Assembly (NCBI GenBank): GCA_016584495.1
Contig: WAID01000007.1
Location: 2,466,001-2,530,000, forward strand
DNA: 64,000 bases
Origin: Celoporthe dispersa
Taxonomy: Eukaryota > Ascomycota > Sordariomycetes > Diaporthales > Cryphonectriaceae
Reading direction: 5' to 3'
Below, in pieces: positions 33,843 through 46,831 of this stretch (position 1 is the first letter of the stretch; every line of letters begins with the position of its first letter). The notes under the pieces are model-generated. The model ran no database searches and had not been told where the DNA came from. It saw nothing but the letters and a program-made list of their open reading frames with translations. Made by a program: the position numbers and the translations under genes.

Positions 33843-35683
33843 CTAGTCATCATCGTCGTCGTCGTCGGCTCCGCCCTTGCCTCCTTCCTTCCTGATGGGA
33901 ATTTTGATGCCCTGGGTGGCAAAGCACTTGCTGAGCTCGGTGCTGTCACACACGCCGGGGAACTTCTTGGCCGAGTAGACCTGGAATTTGTCGCTGAACA
34001 CGGAAGCGAGGATCGGGGACTTGCCAATCTTGACAGGCGCATCGCCCTTCTGGTCCGCTGTTGGCTTGACGTCGACGAAAGAAAATCGGAGTCTACAAAG
34101 TTGTTCGATGTTGCGTCAGCATGCGTCTCTTCTCTCTCTCTTGGATAATAGACAGCCATCTGGGAGGGCAAAGAGATCGGATCCCCAGGGGTGTCACGGC
34201 TTCGACATACCTGAAGTTTCCTTCTGTCCTCACGCTGAGATCCTGCATGACAAACCAGATACCGATCTTGTCCTTGGTGTCCTGGAGCCGGAAGGCACTT
34301 CCAGCGCAGTTCCCGATAAGATTCCTGGTGAACATGCCCTGGACGCCGGCACCCGAAGGTCCTGACATGGAGATCCTCTGTGGCCCGTTCATGGACCCTG
34401 CCTCGTACACCTGCGGCGGCCTGTACAGGGGCGCAAAGTCATTGGGATACCCGTATGCCGTCTGACCGTACCCGTTGGGGGCTGGTGGGTAACTCGGAAC
34501 TTTTAGATTGTCAGCTCTAACCTGCAAGTTGACGTGAGAAGGAAAGAAGGAAAAAAAAAAAGGGGACGGCGTAGACAAGAGCTGCTGACCTTGACCATAC
34601 TGACCTCCCCCGTACGGGGTGACGGGAGGCTGGGGCTGGCCGTAGAGCGACACCTGGCTAGAGTGGGATGATGGATAGGGAGCGATGTTCGTGGCCCTGT
34701 ACGGCATCGACTCGAGATTATTGAAGGACTCGTGGATAGTTGAGGATATAGCTGGCGTGGCGGTGGTGCTGCGCACCACGTTGACTTCCTTGGAGCCAAG
34801 GTCGTCCCAGAGATCTACCGTCACAACGTACTGCGCGAAGTCGATGGTGCTGTCGGGCCCAAGGTCAGCTTTACCGCGACCTGCGCTGCCCGAGACTATT
34901 ACGATACTCACTTCACATCAACTTCTTCGCCGGTGTTGACGTCTGTCACGAGAAGCCTGATCGCTGGTGGTGGAGTAAGCGGTCTCCGGTCCTGCTCTCG
35001 CCGTCAGAGATGGTTCGCCAGCAGGGAGGGGTGCCACAGGCACAAGGACGAGACGTACCTTGTCACCGAAACCACACATTCTGGCACGGATTGGTTGCTG
35101 CTCAACGATCAGGCTGTATGGGGAAAGAGGAAGTGAGGGTCAGCCTCTCATCGATGGAGGAAGTAAGGAGGTCCGCAGCAGGCTCTGTACAGCTCCTGTC
35201 CGGTGGTCCAAGCCTGGACAGGCACCCAGGCTAGAGGCTGAGTGGGGGAGGAGGAGGAGGAAGGACAGGAGTGGTCATGACATACGCATATCGGCGGCCG
35301 TTGAGGACAGTAGACACGGCCTCCAGCTTGGTAACAGCCTCGTCGCCCCCTGCCGGAGACGACTGCTGGGGCGGCCCGCTCGCATTTGGACTTGCCTGGG
35401 AGTGCGGCGGACCTAGTGACGAAGACTGGTGGTACAGAGACTGGCCTGGTTGTTGCGAGTGGCCCTGCTGGCCCGGGTAGGATGGCTGGTGGTGCTGGTA
35501 CGCCTGTGACTGCGCATAGGCCGGCGTGCTGCTGTAGGTATTGCCGTTTTGCGAGGACGCCATGGAGGGCAGTGTCTGCGAGGACGCATAGCTGCTGTGC
35601 GCCAGGGGAGGAGGCGGCAACTGGTGGGGATAGGCGGAAGGCATCGTGCCGTTCGGCCCTCGCGGGCTCGAGTACGAGGTCAT
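33843..35683 (-). CDS. velB: Velvet-domain regulator VelB, six exons
   Basis: 443-residue velvet-family transcription regulator. VelB pairs with VeA (and LaeA) or VosA to couple light, development and secondary metabolism. The DNA-binding velvet fold is split as in known VelB proteins: LIVEQQPIRARMCGFGDK, DRRPLTPPPAIRLLVTDV, YVVTVDLWDDLGSKEVNVVR, a long Pro/Gln/Tyr-rich insertion, then GMFTRNLIGNCAGSAFRL, WFVMQDLSVRTEGNFRLRFSFV and SDKFQVYSAKKFPGV...ELSKCFATQGIKIPIRKEGG. Exons: 35286-35683, 35059-35113, 34912-34991, 34590-34849, 34211-34499, 33843-34092. All phases close to exactly 444 codons with no indel. The donor of the fourth intron (GTCAGC at 34589) is non-consensus, so that boundary is less certain. 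The protein ends in an acidic Asp run. The first exon is a disordered Ser/Gln/Pro region. Confidence 0.95.
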
Positions 35684-38600
35684 TTGATAAGAACCCCCTC
35701 GTGGCTGATCTTCTCTGGGTGGCGTGATATCAAGACCCAGGGCCCGGCCGGACGAGCCTCGTCTCTAGCAAGCGTGAGTGAGAAGCTGGCGGTATCGGTA
35801 CTGGTCGTCGAAGGCTGCGTGGTGACAAGCGACGCCCCTGGGAGGTTCGTATGTCGTCCCTGGTGCCGGCCTGAGGAGGGTCGGGCGCGGGATTGTCTAT
35901 ATCGCCCCTCCCCGAGTCCACAGCCACTTCTGGAGCCTGTCTGGTTGATTGTCACTAGGTGATCCCCCCCCCTCAGGTGCAAAGACTATCGTGAGGCCCT
36001 TTTTTTCGAGGCGCCACTAAAAGGTAGAGGACCACGTTGACAAGATGGAAAGAGGCTTCGACCACCTAGGCGGAACAGCACTCGAGCAGTGGGGAATCTT
36101 TTGATCTGCGCATGCCAGGGGGGGTCGATGGCTATGGGCCGGACCGTGTTGCCGTCGTGAGAGAGACTGAGTGCATGGGCTGGCTGAGTGTCTGTCTTGA
36201 AATTGGAGGGCAGCGGGAAGCCGAGGTACACAGGCACGCACACAGCAGCAGCAGCACAGTAGACGGGACGAGAAAGAGAGAGGTGGGCCTTAGTACATGT
36301 TGCAAAAAAACAAGGCTATGCAGGAGGCCGTCTGTACTCTCTGCTGGGAAGGTCTGCTTCTTGTGTGTGTGTGTGATTGTGTAAAAAGGCATAAAAGAGG
36401 TTGTGGACGACGAGAGGAAATGGTATGATGGGATGGAAGGAAAAAGGGTCGGACAGGAACAGGTTCCCAAGGCGCGCCCCCCCCCCCCCAAAAAAAAAAA
36501 TAGTGGTAGCAGTAGCATGCAAGGTTCCAAGAGGTTCAGGTCGCCCGGGGGGGGGTGGTGGCAGCATTTGACAGGCGCCCACTTGCAGCAGAAGGTCGTC
36601 GACCCAGCACCACCCATGCTGGCCTAGCCCAGCACTACGGACCAGACAGGACACGGCAGGTTGTGGTTGTCCAATGGTTATAGTGGTGACCCTGTTGCGC
36701 CAGGGGGTGGGGGGAGAGGGGTAGGGAGAGACTGTACTGTACTGTGCGGTACGTGCAGCGGCGCGCGGTGACAGCGGGGTAATCAGGTATCCAAGTACCA
36801 CAGTACCGTGGCATCATTGTATGGGCCGGGAAGTAGTGTTCCGCATTATTGCTGCTGTATTAATGCATACCCTACACTATAGTAGGGGACTATAGTTGGT
36901 ACAGCAGCGGATACTATAGCACCACCGGGCGGGAGAGCACACCTGCGCTGCACACAGAGTCCTCGAGAGGGGTGGGGGAGGGGGAACGGTGATAAAGGGG
37001 TTGGGGGAGAGAGAGAGAGAGAGCCCACCTGCTGCTGCATACTACCTGTCACCTTCACTTTGTCTTTTTTTCTGGTACAGAAGAGGGGGGGTGGGAGGAG
37101 GGATGATTGAAGGGGAGGGGGGCGCCACCGAGGGGCTGGGTGCTGGTCGCTGGTGCTTGCTGGTGCTGGGGCCAGTAATTACTGCGTACTATGGTACACA
37201 GGCTGACAGGCCTTGCCAGATGCAGGGTTTGATCTGGCCAAATAACCTCAGACGGGCTTAGGTTAGGCCCATTTCAAGCAGGTCTGGCCTCTCAATCCAG
37301 CAAGTCAGTGCATACTAAGATTAACACTCTGACCCCGGTGAGGTACCGTACCGTGCCCCGTACCACGTAGTATACAACGTAACTAGTACCACAGTCAAGT
37401 GTCTCTTCGAGATGGAACTCGTCACAGTCGTAGCTGCCAGACTTGATAGTCAGTAGATGCCCAGGCAGGCTCACCTCATGACTCTTTCACTCACACACAC
37501 ACACACACACCCCCTCTTCCCTCCTTCCTCTCCAACAATAATTCTTCTCTCCTGGTCCCCTTCACCCCTTCAGATGTCTGCCGGATCCTTCCCGCAGGTG
37601 GCCACCCTCTCTGGTCTCCCCTCCATTTCATCAACCACCACCTCCTGCGCCTCCCCCCCTCCCCCCTTCCCTTCCCTTCCTCTCTCTTCTTCTGTTGTGT
37701 GCCTGTGTGCCTGTGGTGTGCCCCTCTTGAAAAGCCCCACCGTTCCGCCGCGGCCCCACCATCCAGGCGAACGGGCAGACGGGAATTGCCTCTGGGCTGC
37801 CTTGTACTGAAAACTGGCACTCGCACCCTGAGAAATGCTTGGGGTGCCTGGGGTGGTCTGCGCAGGAAGAAGATCAGTGGGTCCTCCCCGAGTGCGATAT
37901 TTTCATGCTTGTTGCGTCTACTATAGTATGCACCACCACCATCCGGACCCGAGACCTCACCGGGCAGCAGTAATTTCGGGGACGACCAGCCGGTCAAGAA
38001 GCCGACAGCATGGTACTGATTTTCTTTTATTAAAAAAAAAAAGAACCTTGTATGCTATATGTCATTACTGGTGGTCCATATCAACAAGCCTGGCCCGCGT
38101 AATATACGCCTCGTCATGACTGGAGCTTACTGTAGCTTCCCCTTGCGATATGGCGAGAGAGATTGGATGGTTTGGTCACACTCTCCGGACTTGTCGTCCT
38201 CCTTTCTCTCTTTCTTCCCTCCCCTCCCCCCCTCTTTCTTCTCTTATGATCGGACCGGACAGAAGCTACAGCTGGCAATCAGACGGCGCTGACACAGCCC
38301 GGCACGGGCATAGACGCGGCTACAGAGATCAGCATATCGCATTGCTAAGCTCTCTTTGTGTTGGATCTCCCGCTGTAACCCTGCATCGACCAGCAGCCAA
38401 GGCTCGGAGACGAAACTGTGGCTTACCCCGGGACATTTACACGGTGGACTCAACCCAAAGAGGCAGAGATAAGGTGACCGAGCATCATGATTCCATCTGA
38501 TGTCGCGGGCAGAGACGCCACTACCACACGCCCCCAAGCCGTTTCTCTCTCTCACCGGTCCAACCTCGAGCAGCGCAGAGGCTTGACTGCAGTCATGTGC

Positions 38601-40547
38601 CACTGCGCCGGGACCAGGCGGGTCAACTACCTGCCCCTGGCCCAACCTGCTGTGGCGCCCATGCCAGTGGTAGAGGATGGCCACGAACTGGCAGCCGACC
38701 ACCATGGGCACCGACGTCGTACGACCTAGGCGGCCGTTCCTTTTTCCAATTCTTGCTTATCTGTTTCTTCTTACTTTCTTCAGATGAACGGGTCCTCGTC
38801 ATTCGTCGCATATGCTTTCTGCAGCATGCTGATCTGCAAGCCACCTTCCATTGACGTCTCACCACAATGGCCGAGCAGCACGCGAGCCCGCCCAGCTGGG
38901 CTGGACCTGTCTCCGCCCTCGGCCACTCACAGCCCCGTCCACGGCTGCACACACGGCTATATGACTGCTCGCTACGCTCTGTGTAACCTTCGAGGCCCGA
39001 CCCTGGTACGGCTGTGATGGGTTCGCGCAGCAGGTTGAGACGAATGCCAGCAGGCCGTGTCGTGCGCCACTGCCCGACAGACGTTTTCATGCCTGACCCA
39101 TGCGTTTCCATGTCACCACCAGGCACGCATGATTTTATCCGCCTCTCCTCTACAGAGGTGCGGCAACACGCCGCGAACAGCTTACCCAGCCTGGCGCGCG
39201 CACACACACACACACACACAGCTTGGGTTTCAAACAGTCTGACGTAGCCTTGCCGAGCGACGTGCATCAACCCCCCCCCCCAAAAGCCTCTATTTGCTGC
39301 CTATCCAAATAGCCCTTTCTCTCTCTCTCTCTCTTTCTCCCCCTTCTCCGGGCCTATTGAGCGTATCTCGTCCAGATTGCCTCGCAGTCGACCTCTCTAT
39401 TCCGTAGAAGCTACGACAAGTCGGTGTGCCTCTTATGTATGGTTCAGTGCACTGTATATATGTATACCCTTTTTTTTTCTTCTTTTCATACCAGACGCTT
39501 CGTCATATCCGCAATCTAGAAGCCAGCTGCAATTCCTCATGTTGAAAGAATTGGCCCTCCCTAGTCGATCCGCGGACTGAGTGTGGTCCGGCGCGGCACA
39601 GATCTGCGGCTCCAGCACCGTGTTCGCCAGTCAGTCTAGAGAAGGGGGAAGGAAAATTGCAGATCACTCTGCATTCCTGCTGGCCACAAAAGCACATAGC
39701 CAGTTGGGCTGAAGACAAGTACATTCTTAGCATTGCTCAGGAATATTGATCCATTGCCTATGCTCCTGCCTAGTACTCTTTGTCTGACAGCTCTTGAGAC
39801 TGCTACAAAGGCTTGTCCATCTAAGACAGGGTGTTGCTGATGGATACACAAAAGCCAACAAAAACTCACTTGCCGTACCTTCCACCACCCAGTCCACACC
39901 ATCCCTCGTCACACCAAAAGTAGCAATTGTAGATATCCCCCTCCCGAAGCTCCTGACCCCGGGTTCTGGACAGCCACGACAATAAATAAATTCTTGGCAA
40001 AAAGGCTTGATGCTGAAGATTAGGGGCATGGCACCTGCCAGACCCAAAAGCCAGCAAAGATTTTTGTGTTTTTGCATGATCTCTTTGCAGTTCCGTTTCA
40101 CCCTGCTGTGAAGATTGGTCCCCATCTCAAACGTTGAGAAAGCCAGACAAATGAAAACAAGTCGTCGTGGTGGTGGCTGAGCCTGCCTCCCTTCTCCACA
40201 GCCGGCACAGAATTTTTTTTTTTCCCTCTTTCTTTTGGTGCTGTGTGTGCAGCACAGGCTGATGCGAAATGAAGTGTGTAAACGCCCGCCTGCGGATTTC
40301 TGGTATCTTCTAACAGGCCGATCCCCCCTTGATGAACTCCTCGGAAAAAAAAATAATGCATGTTGTTCTCCTTGTCTGTCGTAATGTGTAGTACACATGA
40401 GATTCTCATGAAGTTGTGTTGTTGGTAGACAATCCCCGTTCAGGTCTCGTTGAAGAATAGAAGTCCGTCCTCTAGAACGCCACGCCGAGCGGTCACGCGA
40501 TGCTAGCATGTCCGCAGGTCAGTTTTCACTCATGTTGTTCGCATTCA
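35684..40547. other. 4.9 kb gene-poor interval upstream of velB and downstream of the RhoGEF gene
   Basis: No coding region is supported on either strand. The left part is the velB promoter and leader. It contains G- and C-runs (36477-36489, 36550), GTAC-rich repeated motifs around 36735-36920 and 37320-37395, CA runs near 37494 and 39208, and long pyrimidine tracts (37510-37700, 38200-38240, 39315-39345). The right end is the RhoGEF 3' region. An unrecognised non-coding RNA or leader exons cannot be excluded. Confidence 0.45.
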
Positions 40548-43500
40548 TCACGAATCGGCTAGTTTGGCGAAATGTTTGGACCAGATCCAGCCGACAAGAT
40601 TGTTTGGGTCGTCCTGGTTTTTAGCGAGCCACAGCTCGCCCTTCTCAGCGACGACATCAAAGATCTGCCAACATCCACGGTTAGTAAGATGGCTGGTTGC
40701 AGGAGACCACGATCAGGAAGACGAACCTCTCCGGCTGTGTATGTCAGATAAGGATAACCAGCCTCGTGCTTCGTTGTCTCGATATTAAACTCAAAAAGGG
40801 ATGCAGCAAGCCACAACACGTTGTACCCATTATTGATCTGGCGCTCACGCGATGATGCACGAGACGATGAGCCAGGCTGAGGCTCCTCGGGAGTTTCAGT
40901 CAAGGGCAAGGCAGATTGAAAGAGCCCAGAATTACGGTGCCCGTCGCCACCAGAGAGTGGAGGGCTGGTGGCAGAGTTGGACTCTCGCCGCAGGTGATTC
41001 GAGGACAAGGACTCGATGCTGGGTCTTGGCACGCCCGCAGAGTCGTAGCTTCGTCCCGTCCCAGGTCGTGTCGTGATGGGCGGGATGTTGCGTGCACTAG
41101 ATATGTCAGAGGAGACCGGCGACGCAGGACCACGTGAGGTGAGGCCTGCATAGTAGTCCCTGTAGAAGTAGCCGGAAGAACCGGGGGCGCCGCTGTTGTT
41201 GGGCGGAGGTGATGTCGGAAAAGGTGGGTTGTGTGGCTTGGCGAAGTCGGGCGTGGGCAGTGTTGGGATACAATCGCTTGTCATAGACAAGCCGCGGAGC
41301 CGCGGGGTCCCAAGATCTGAAGGTCGTGACCTAATTCTGGAGACAGTCTCGTCTGTTGTGGATTGAGACGTTCGGGGCTTCATGGTATGGTTTAGGATGC
41401 CGAGAGCCATGATCTGCTCTTCCATCTCCTTGAAGTCTCTCTGGAACGTGGTCACGACCTCGGATATATGGAGGACTTCTGGGGCTGCCCCGACAGCCCG
41501 GATCTTCTCCCTCCAAATGAACCACCACTTGGCCTGGATGTTGATCATGTTGCCGAGACAGATGTTGCCAACCTTCTCAGTAAGCGCAGAGAGCTGCGGC
41601 AGTTCCTTCTTGAGGGTGTCGTTCAGCGCCTCGTAGTGCTCCACCAGCTCGGAGAGCTGTTTGTCTATCTTCTTGCCGCTTTTCTTCAGCTGGACGGACT
41701 TCTCATAGTCGAGGCGTCGCTTGTTCCGCTTCTTCATGGCGAGCAGAGGATTCTGATAACTCCGGATGACCAGCTCGAACGGCTCTATCACATGTTTGCG
41801 GATCGCAAAGAGCTGTTCTCTGGTTAGCTAGTGTGGTTTCAGTTGTTGACCGACATGCTTACATGTTGATCCAGGGCCACCGTCTTAATGTCTCTCATAG
41901 AGACATTGAACTGGACCCATTTGGCTTCGAGCTCCGGGTGTGGACCAGGCTGAAGCCTCATCACTAGCTCCATCGCAGACAAGTAATCCAGGAATGTCTG
42001 TACATAGGCCGCAACCTGCCTGGTATAGAATTCCACGTCTCGGAGGACGACCTGCAGCCGCAGGTAGTCGTCGCTGAACTTCTCGTTGAGCTTGAGATAC
42101 TCGGGATCCTCGGGCGTCCGGTTGCTGGAGGCCTGCAGCTTGTCGACCCTCTTGCCAAAGGCTCTGGCGAAGCCAGCCTTGACGTCCGAATCCTTCCCCT
42201 TTCTGCCTACAATCTGCCCGACCAGCTCAAAATTCTTCTTGGTCTTATTGATGTCCAGGATTGCAGTCTCAACGAAGATCCGGGCGGCAACTAGATCCTC
42301 CCGGTCGGGATGATCCTCGGGCGTGTACTGTAGCAGCTGAGCAATGAGGTTAGGGTACTTCGTAATCCTCTGCATCGGCTTGATGAGGAGCGAGTCAAGG
42401 TTCCACGCAGCGGTGAGATCTCTAGCCACCTCGTTGCACTCGTTCAACCACACCTGCACGGTCGGGTCTTGCTGGATCTCGATCAGACGCTTGTTGGCAA
42501 CGTCGCTCGTGCGGAGGAATCCCTCGTGTGCCGCCCTCATCTGCTCAATGTTCCGAATGAACGCCGGTCCGATGATGGTCAGACGATCCTTGGAATTGTC
42601 TGTCTCGTCGGCTGCTTCAGTAATACTGGGCGGCGACACCAGGGTCGTGGAAGATGGTGTTGTCGAGGGAATAGCTGATGCTGTCGTCGAAGCGACCGAG
42701 CGAATCGTATTCGCATCTGAAAATGTCGCCTCCTCCTTCAGCATGGGGGACCGCTTCCCCCGAGGCACGTACACGCTTGTGACGCCGTCCTTGAGCTCGC
42801 TCAGGAATGTCGTATGGAAAGAGACAATCTCGTGTGTATTGCGGAAGATCAGCTTGATGGTCTTGTCATCAAGCTTCGGGCATGCTTCTGCTGTTCCTTT
42901 GTAGATCTCCTCGACGACGTTCATGTCCCTGACGAAGACGGCTTCGGTGTCCACTATTTCCCTGATACACAGTTGACGTTGGCGCAGACGATTCTTTTCT
43001 TTCCTGGCTGCAGCAGACTCCTCGTCCACGTCCTCAGACACCTTGTGCTCGCCCTCGATAGGCATCCGGGCGGGAATGCCGCTGTCGAGAGACTGAGGAG
43101 ACGAGGCGTCGTGATAGTCATCGCTCTCCCTGCGTGCGATGGGAAAGCTGATGGTTCCATTCTCGTCTCTCATGGCAGAGCTAGTGGGCCTGCCATCGTC
43201 ATAATAGCCACTGGCTGGGCGTGAGCCGGCGTCGGGAGGTGGCGGTGGTGAGTGATCCGGCAGCCTGGGGATACGTGGCCCGCGGTCAAGCCCGGGGGCG
43301 TAGGATCCAAAGAAGATGCCTCGCGTGTCAGCCTCTCCCACACGATGGTGCTCGGCGCCCTCCTCGTCCCCGCCGCCGTCCACGTAGTAGCGATGTCTAT
43401 ACGAGGAGTCATCGTCTCGCAGTGATTGAGGCCGGGATGCATCAGCTTCGCTCGTGTCAGGATAGTCCAGACGCCGCGAGTCCCTGCTGCTGTAGGACAG

Positions 43501-46500
43501 ATCTGTCCACATGGACTGTTGGCTCGACCGGTTGGCCGGGGTCATCATCGAGGGGACATTGAGGCTGTTGGAGGTATCAGGGGTGCGCTGTGCCTCGCCT
43601 GCAGCGGAGGGGCCATCCGAGACATCAACATCAGAAGCCGTGTATGTTGAGTCTCGGAGGCTGGCGATGTTGTCCTTCAACCGCGGGCCGGTATAGAAAT
43701 CCTCCAGTGAGTCCATTTGTGGCTCATCCCGTGGCTGCATGTACTCTGCCTCTTCCTGCTCGGCGTACGGCGGAGAGCCAAAACCGGCATCTCGACTTAT
43801 GATAGTGACGGTAGTTGTGTGGTACGGCTGCGCGACGTACGGCTGTGGCTCATACTCATCCTTGGCTGTAGCTTGTGGATCAACAGCAGGCTCGACTGGC
43901 TGCTCGGCCTGAAATTCTGCCTCCTGTTGCAGTTCGGACTGGTGGCGGTAAGGAATGTGGTGAGGCTCGACGTCGGAGACCGAGACTGCGTCGTAGTCCT
44001 CCGTGAAAGCCCCAGGGATCGAAGGTTCAGCTCCAGATGCGGCCCACGGCGATGGGCCCAGAGGGCCAGGCCCGGGAGAGGACGGCTCGAGAGATATAGT
44101 GATCGGGATGCTCTCTTCGTCGGCGAGCTCCTCGAAGGGGTCCCGGTAGGTCGCCCTCTTGTAGGAAGACGAGGATCGTGGGGCGGCTGGAGCTTCAGTC
44201 TGGGTGTTGTTGACTGGTGCCGGTTGTTCAGCTGCCCCCTCGTGCGTCAAGCGCTCAGGCACCGGCGGCTCCGTCTGTGCTTCATGGTCAAATTCAGTGA
44301 TGACGCTAGTCTCCGAAACAGCTGACGGGGGTGCCTCATCCTGGTCGAAGCGTGGTGACCCTACGCTTGGGAAGGTTCCGGGAAGCCCCAGGGTTGGAGA
44401 ATCGAGACTCAGCACAGGAGGCGGCGGCGGCCGGATTGTACCCGGTGCCGTGCTGTTCCCGATCGGTACAGCCTCGTCGCCAGCTGTCTCGGCGCTGGTC
44501 TCCTCTCTTCGTGACTCCACATCATGGGAGGCGTCAGACGTTCTGGTCGGCTCCCTCGCCGCCTCGAGTGCTGCAGCTTCAGCAGCCGCAATTTGTGCCT
44601 CTGCCCGGGCCTGTGCGCGGGCCTTTGCCTTCGCGGCGGCCTCGAGCTCCTTCTTCCGCCTCTCCGCTGCAGCCTCCCTGGCCTCCCTCGCTTCCGTATC
44701 TCGTATCGTCTTGCTGTATTTGAGTTTTATGGTCTCTCGCCGCTGCGCAAAGTCAACTGGCCCGCCCAGCGACAGCTTCCTCCTCCGCCCTGGTGGCGCC
44801 TCCTGTCTCGAGTCGGATCTCGCCGAGGGCCTGAAAGGTGGGTTATTGGGAGGCTTGGAGTGGTCGACAGTCTTCAGCCTGGAGCTGGCCGTCGTTGCCT
44901 GCGACACGGGCTGTCTCGGCCGGGAGCTCCGGAGCGGGGGTGACAGCTTCGGTGGCGGAGAGATGACAGCCGCGAGACGGGCGTTAGTGGAGTTCTGGGC
45001 AGGTGTCTTTCGGGCAGTCGATGGGCCGGTTGGCGTCTTTGATCGGGTGACAGGCGTCTTTGCCCGTGTCACGGGCGTGCTTTGTTGTCTCGACGTCCTG
45101 CCGCTAGGTGGCACCCGCCGCACACCTGCTGGCGAGTTGGAACGGGACGACGCTGGACTCCCAGGGTTTGATGGTGTGCTGAATTTCTTGTTCATGACGG
45201 GGAGCCGAGAGGACGAGGGCGAGCGAGGCGAATATGACTGCTCTAGTTGTCGCCGCAACTGCGTGTTGGTATTGATGGGAGGAGCTTTGGGGCCGGCCTG
45301 GTCGCTCTGCGACCTAGTGTGAGACCTCGTGGGGCTCTCGTCGGCGTGGTGGTGTGCGCCATTCCTCTGGGGCGAAGGAGCCCGGCGATACCAGTCAGTA
45401 GGCGAGGCAGGCTCGGCGGGGGCGCCCGATCGACTGCGCTGATGCTGTATCGAAGGATCCTGTTGTCCTAAGGACTCTCCCTCCCTCCGCAGCGGGTCGT
45501 CTTGTATGCCGAATCCGGGCGTCTCCGCATTGGCGTCCTCTTGCCGTATCTCCCCAAAGAGGAGAGGCTCACCTGGAGCAGACTGCGGGAATGACGACTG
45601 CTTGTTGCCCAGGGATGATAACGACTGATTCGTACCATGTGTGGGGTGCGTGTTGTTCGAGGGGGTGCTCGCCTTCGGCCGGCTGATGCGGCTCGCAAAG
45701 GACTGTGAGTTGGTCGAGACCTGGTCCTCTGGCATGAACCTAGACCGCTGTGTGGCAGTGGACGCGCTGCTCTTGGGAGAGTCACCTGCGGGCGTACGCA
45801 GCGACGAGTACGGCTGGGCATCGCTCATGGTCGCAGAGCGCCCGTTGGCAGGCCTCACGGTGCCGCCCCTGGCGACGTTTCGTGATGGCACCCGCCGGGC
45901 GTCCGCCGGGGACGGTGTCCCATTCTGCTCGAACCGCTTCTTCATGTCCTTGACGCTTGCCCTCGCAGCGGGAGGCACCGCACTTCCAGTGGCGGAGCGA
46001 AACCTGTTTCCTTCGTTGGGCGCGAATCGGTCGTCGACGGGGTTAGATGCTGAGCGGTAGAAGGGCCTCGTGCCAGCGCGGCCGCCTTGTAGGGCTGGCA
46101 GCTTGGAGGAAGCAGCAGTGCCGTTGCTGGTGCTGGTGGTGTTGGACCGTGCGGGTGGGGCGCGGCGGTTGGTCGAGGCGGCTGAGGCCATGGGGTCGTG
46201 GGTCGAGGAGGGTGCCAGGTCGTGTTTCGCGGCCTCGAAGTTCCTGTAGCCTCGGTAGAAGTCGTCAGGGCTCCCTCCAGGGGCGGCAAGCGCAGCAGCA
46301 TCGGAGGCTGCAGCATGGAAGTTGTCATAGGATGCAGGTGACGGGTCAAAGGGTGAGTCGTTGTCGTCGTCAGGGAGGAGGCACGACACGATGGCTGTCG
46401 TCCGAAGAAGGGTACGGGTCGAGGGCGGCGGCGGCGTCGTCGTCGTCGTCGTAGAGAGGCTGGTCGACGTATCTTGCGTCGTGGTGGTGGTAGTGGTGGT

Positions 46501-46648
46501 GGTGGTGTTGCAGCTGCTGTCTGGACGGGGAGGCGAGGTGGGTGGAGATATCGCGGTGGGCTTGGGAATGATGGGATGAGGGCGAGGTAGCTACCGCCAG
46601 GCCGGGGTCCTGGCGAAGATCCTCGTCTTCTCGATTGCTTCCGTCCAT
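40548..46648 (-). CDS. RhoGEF (DH) - BAR - SH3 scaffold protein, 2000 residues
   Basis: A very large guanine-nucleotide exchange factor for Rho-type GTPases. The first ~1200 residues are disordered and Ser/Pro/Arg-rich. A DH domain follows (about 1220-1450: LCIREIVDTEAVFVRDMNVV through LLIKPMQRITKYPNLIAQLL), then a BAR-like membrane-curvature domain (about 1460-1730, with AMKKRNKRRLDYEK and NICLGNMINIQAKW) and a C-terminal SH3 domain (AGYPYLTYTAGE + IFDVVAEKGELW...GWIW). This order recalls the DNMBP/Tuba family and fungal DH-BAR GEFs. Introns: 40665-40726 and a very short one best placed at 41813-41862 (50 nt). Frames meet at a G3 run (46373-46375, plus-strand letters) where one base is extra; the N-terminus then starts MDGSNREDEDLRQ at 46648. 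The target GTPase cannot be told from sequence. Confidence 0.88.
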
Positions 46649-46786
46649 GGTGGCCTGTACATCACTCCTACTACCCCGTCTGCACCTACTGTGGACGCAG
46701 GCCAACGAGCTCTCGGGATCGCCCCAAACCCCTGCGGCTGGGTCGAGCTGTGCTGTAGGTGGAGAGAGGGGAGAGGGAGAGAGAGA

Positions 46787-46794
46787 GTGTGTGT

Positions 46795-46828
<34 letters not shown>
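46787..46828. repeat. (GT)n microsatellite in the RhoGEF leader
   Basis: 42 nt of GT repeat, interrupted once by AT at 46799-46800, about 140 nt upstream of the chosen RhoGEF start. Read in the minus frame it would give a His-Thr run, which is not expected to be coding. Confidence 0.9.

Positions 46829-46831
<3 letters not shown>

Noticed and set aside
44204..45322. 372-codon open frame on the plus strand inside the RhoGEF gene
   Set aside because: Antisense shadow of the disordered Ser/Pro-rich region.
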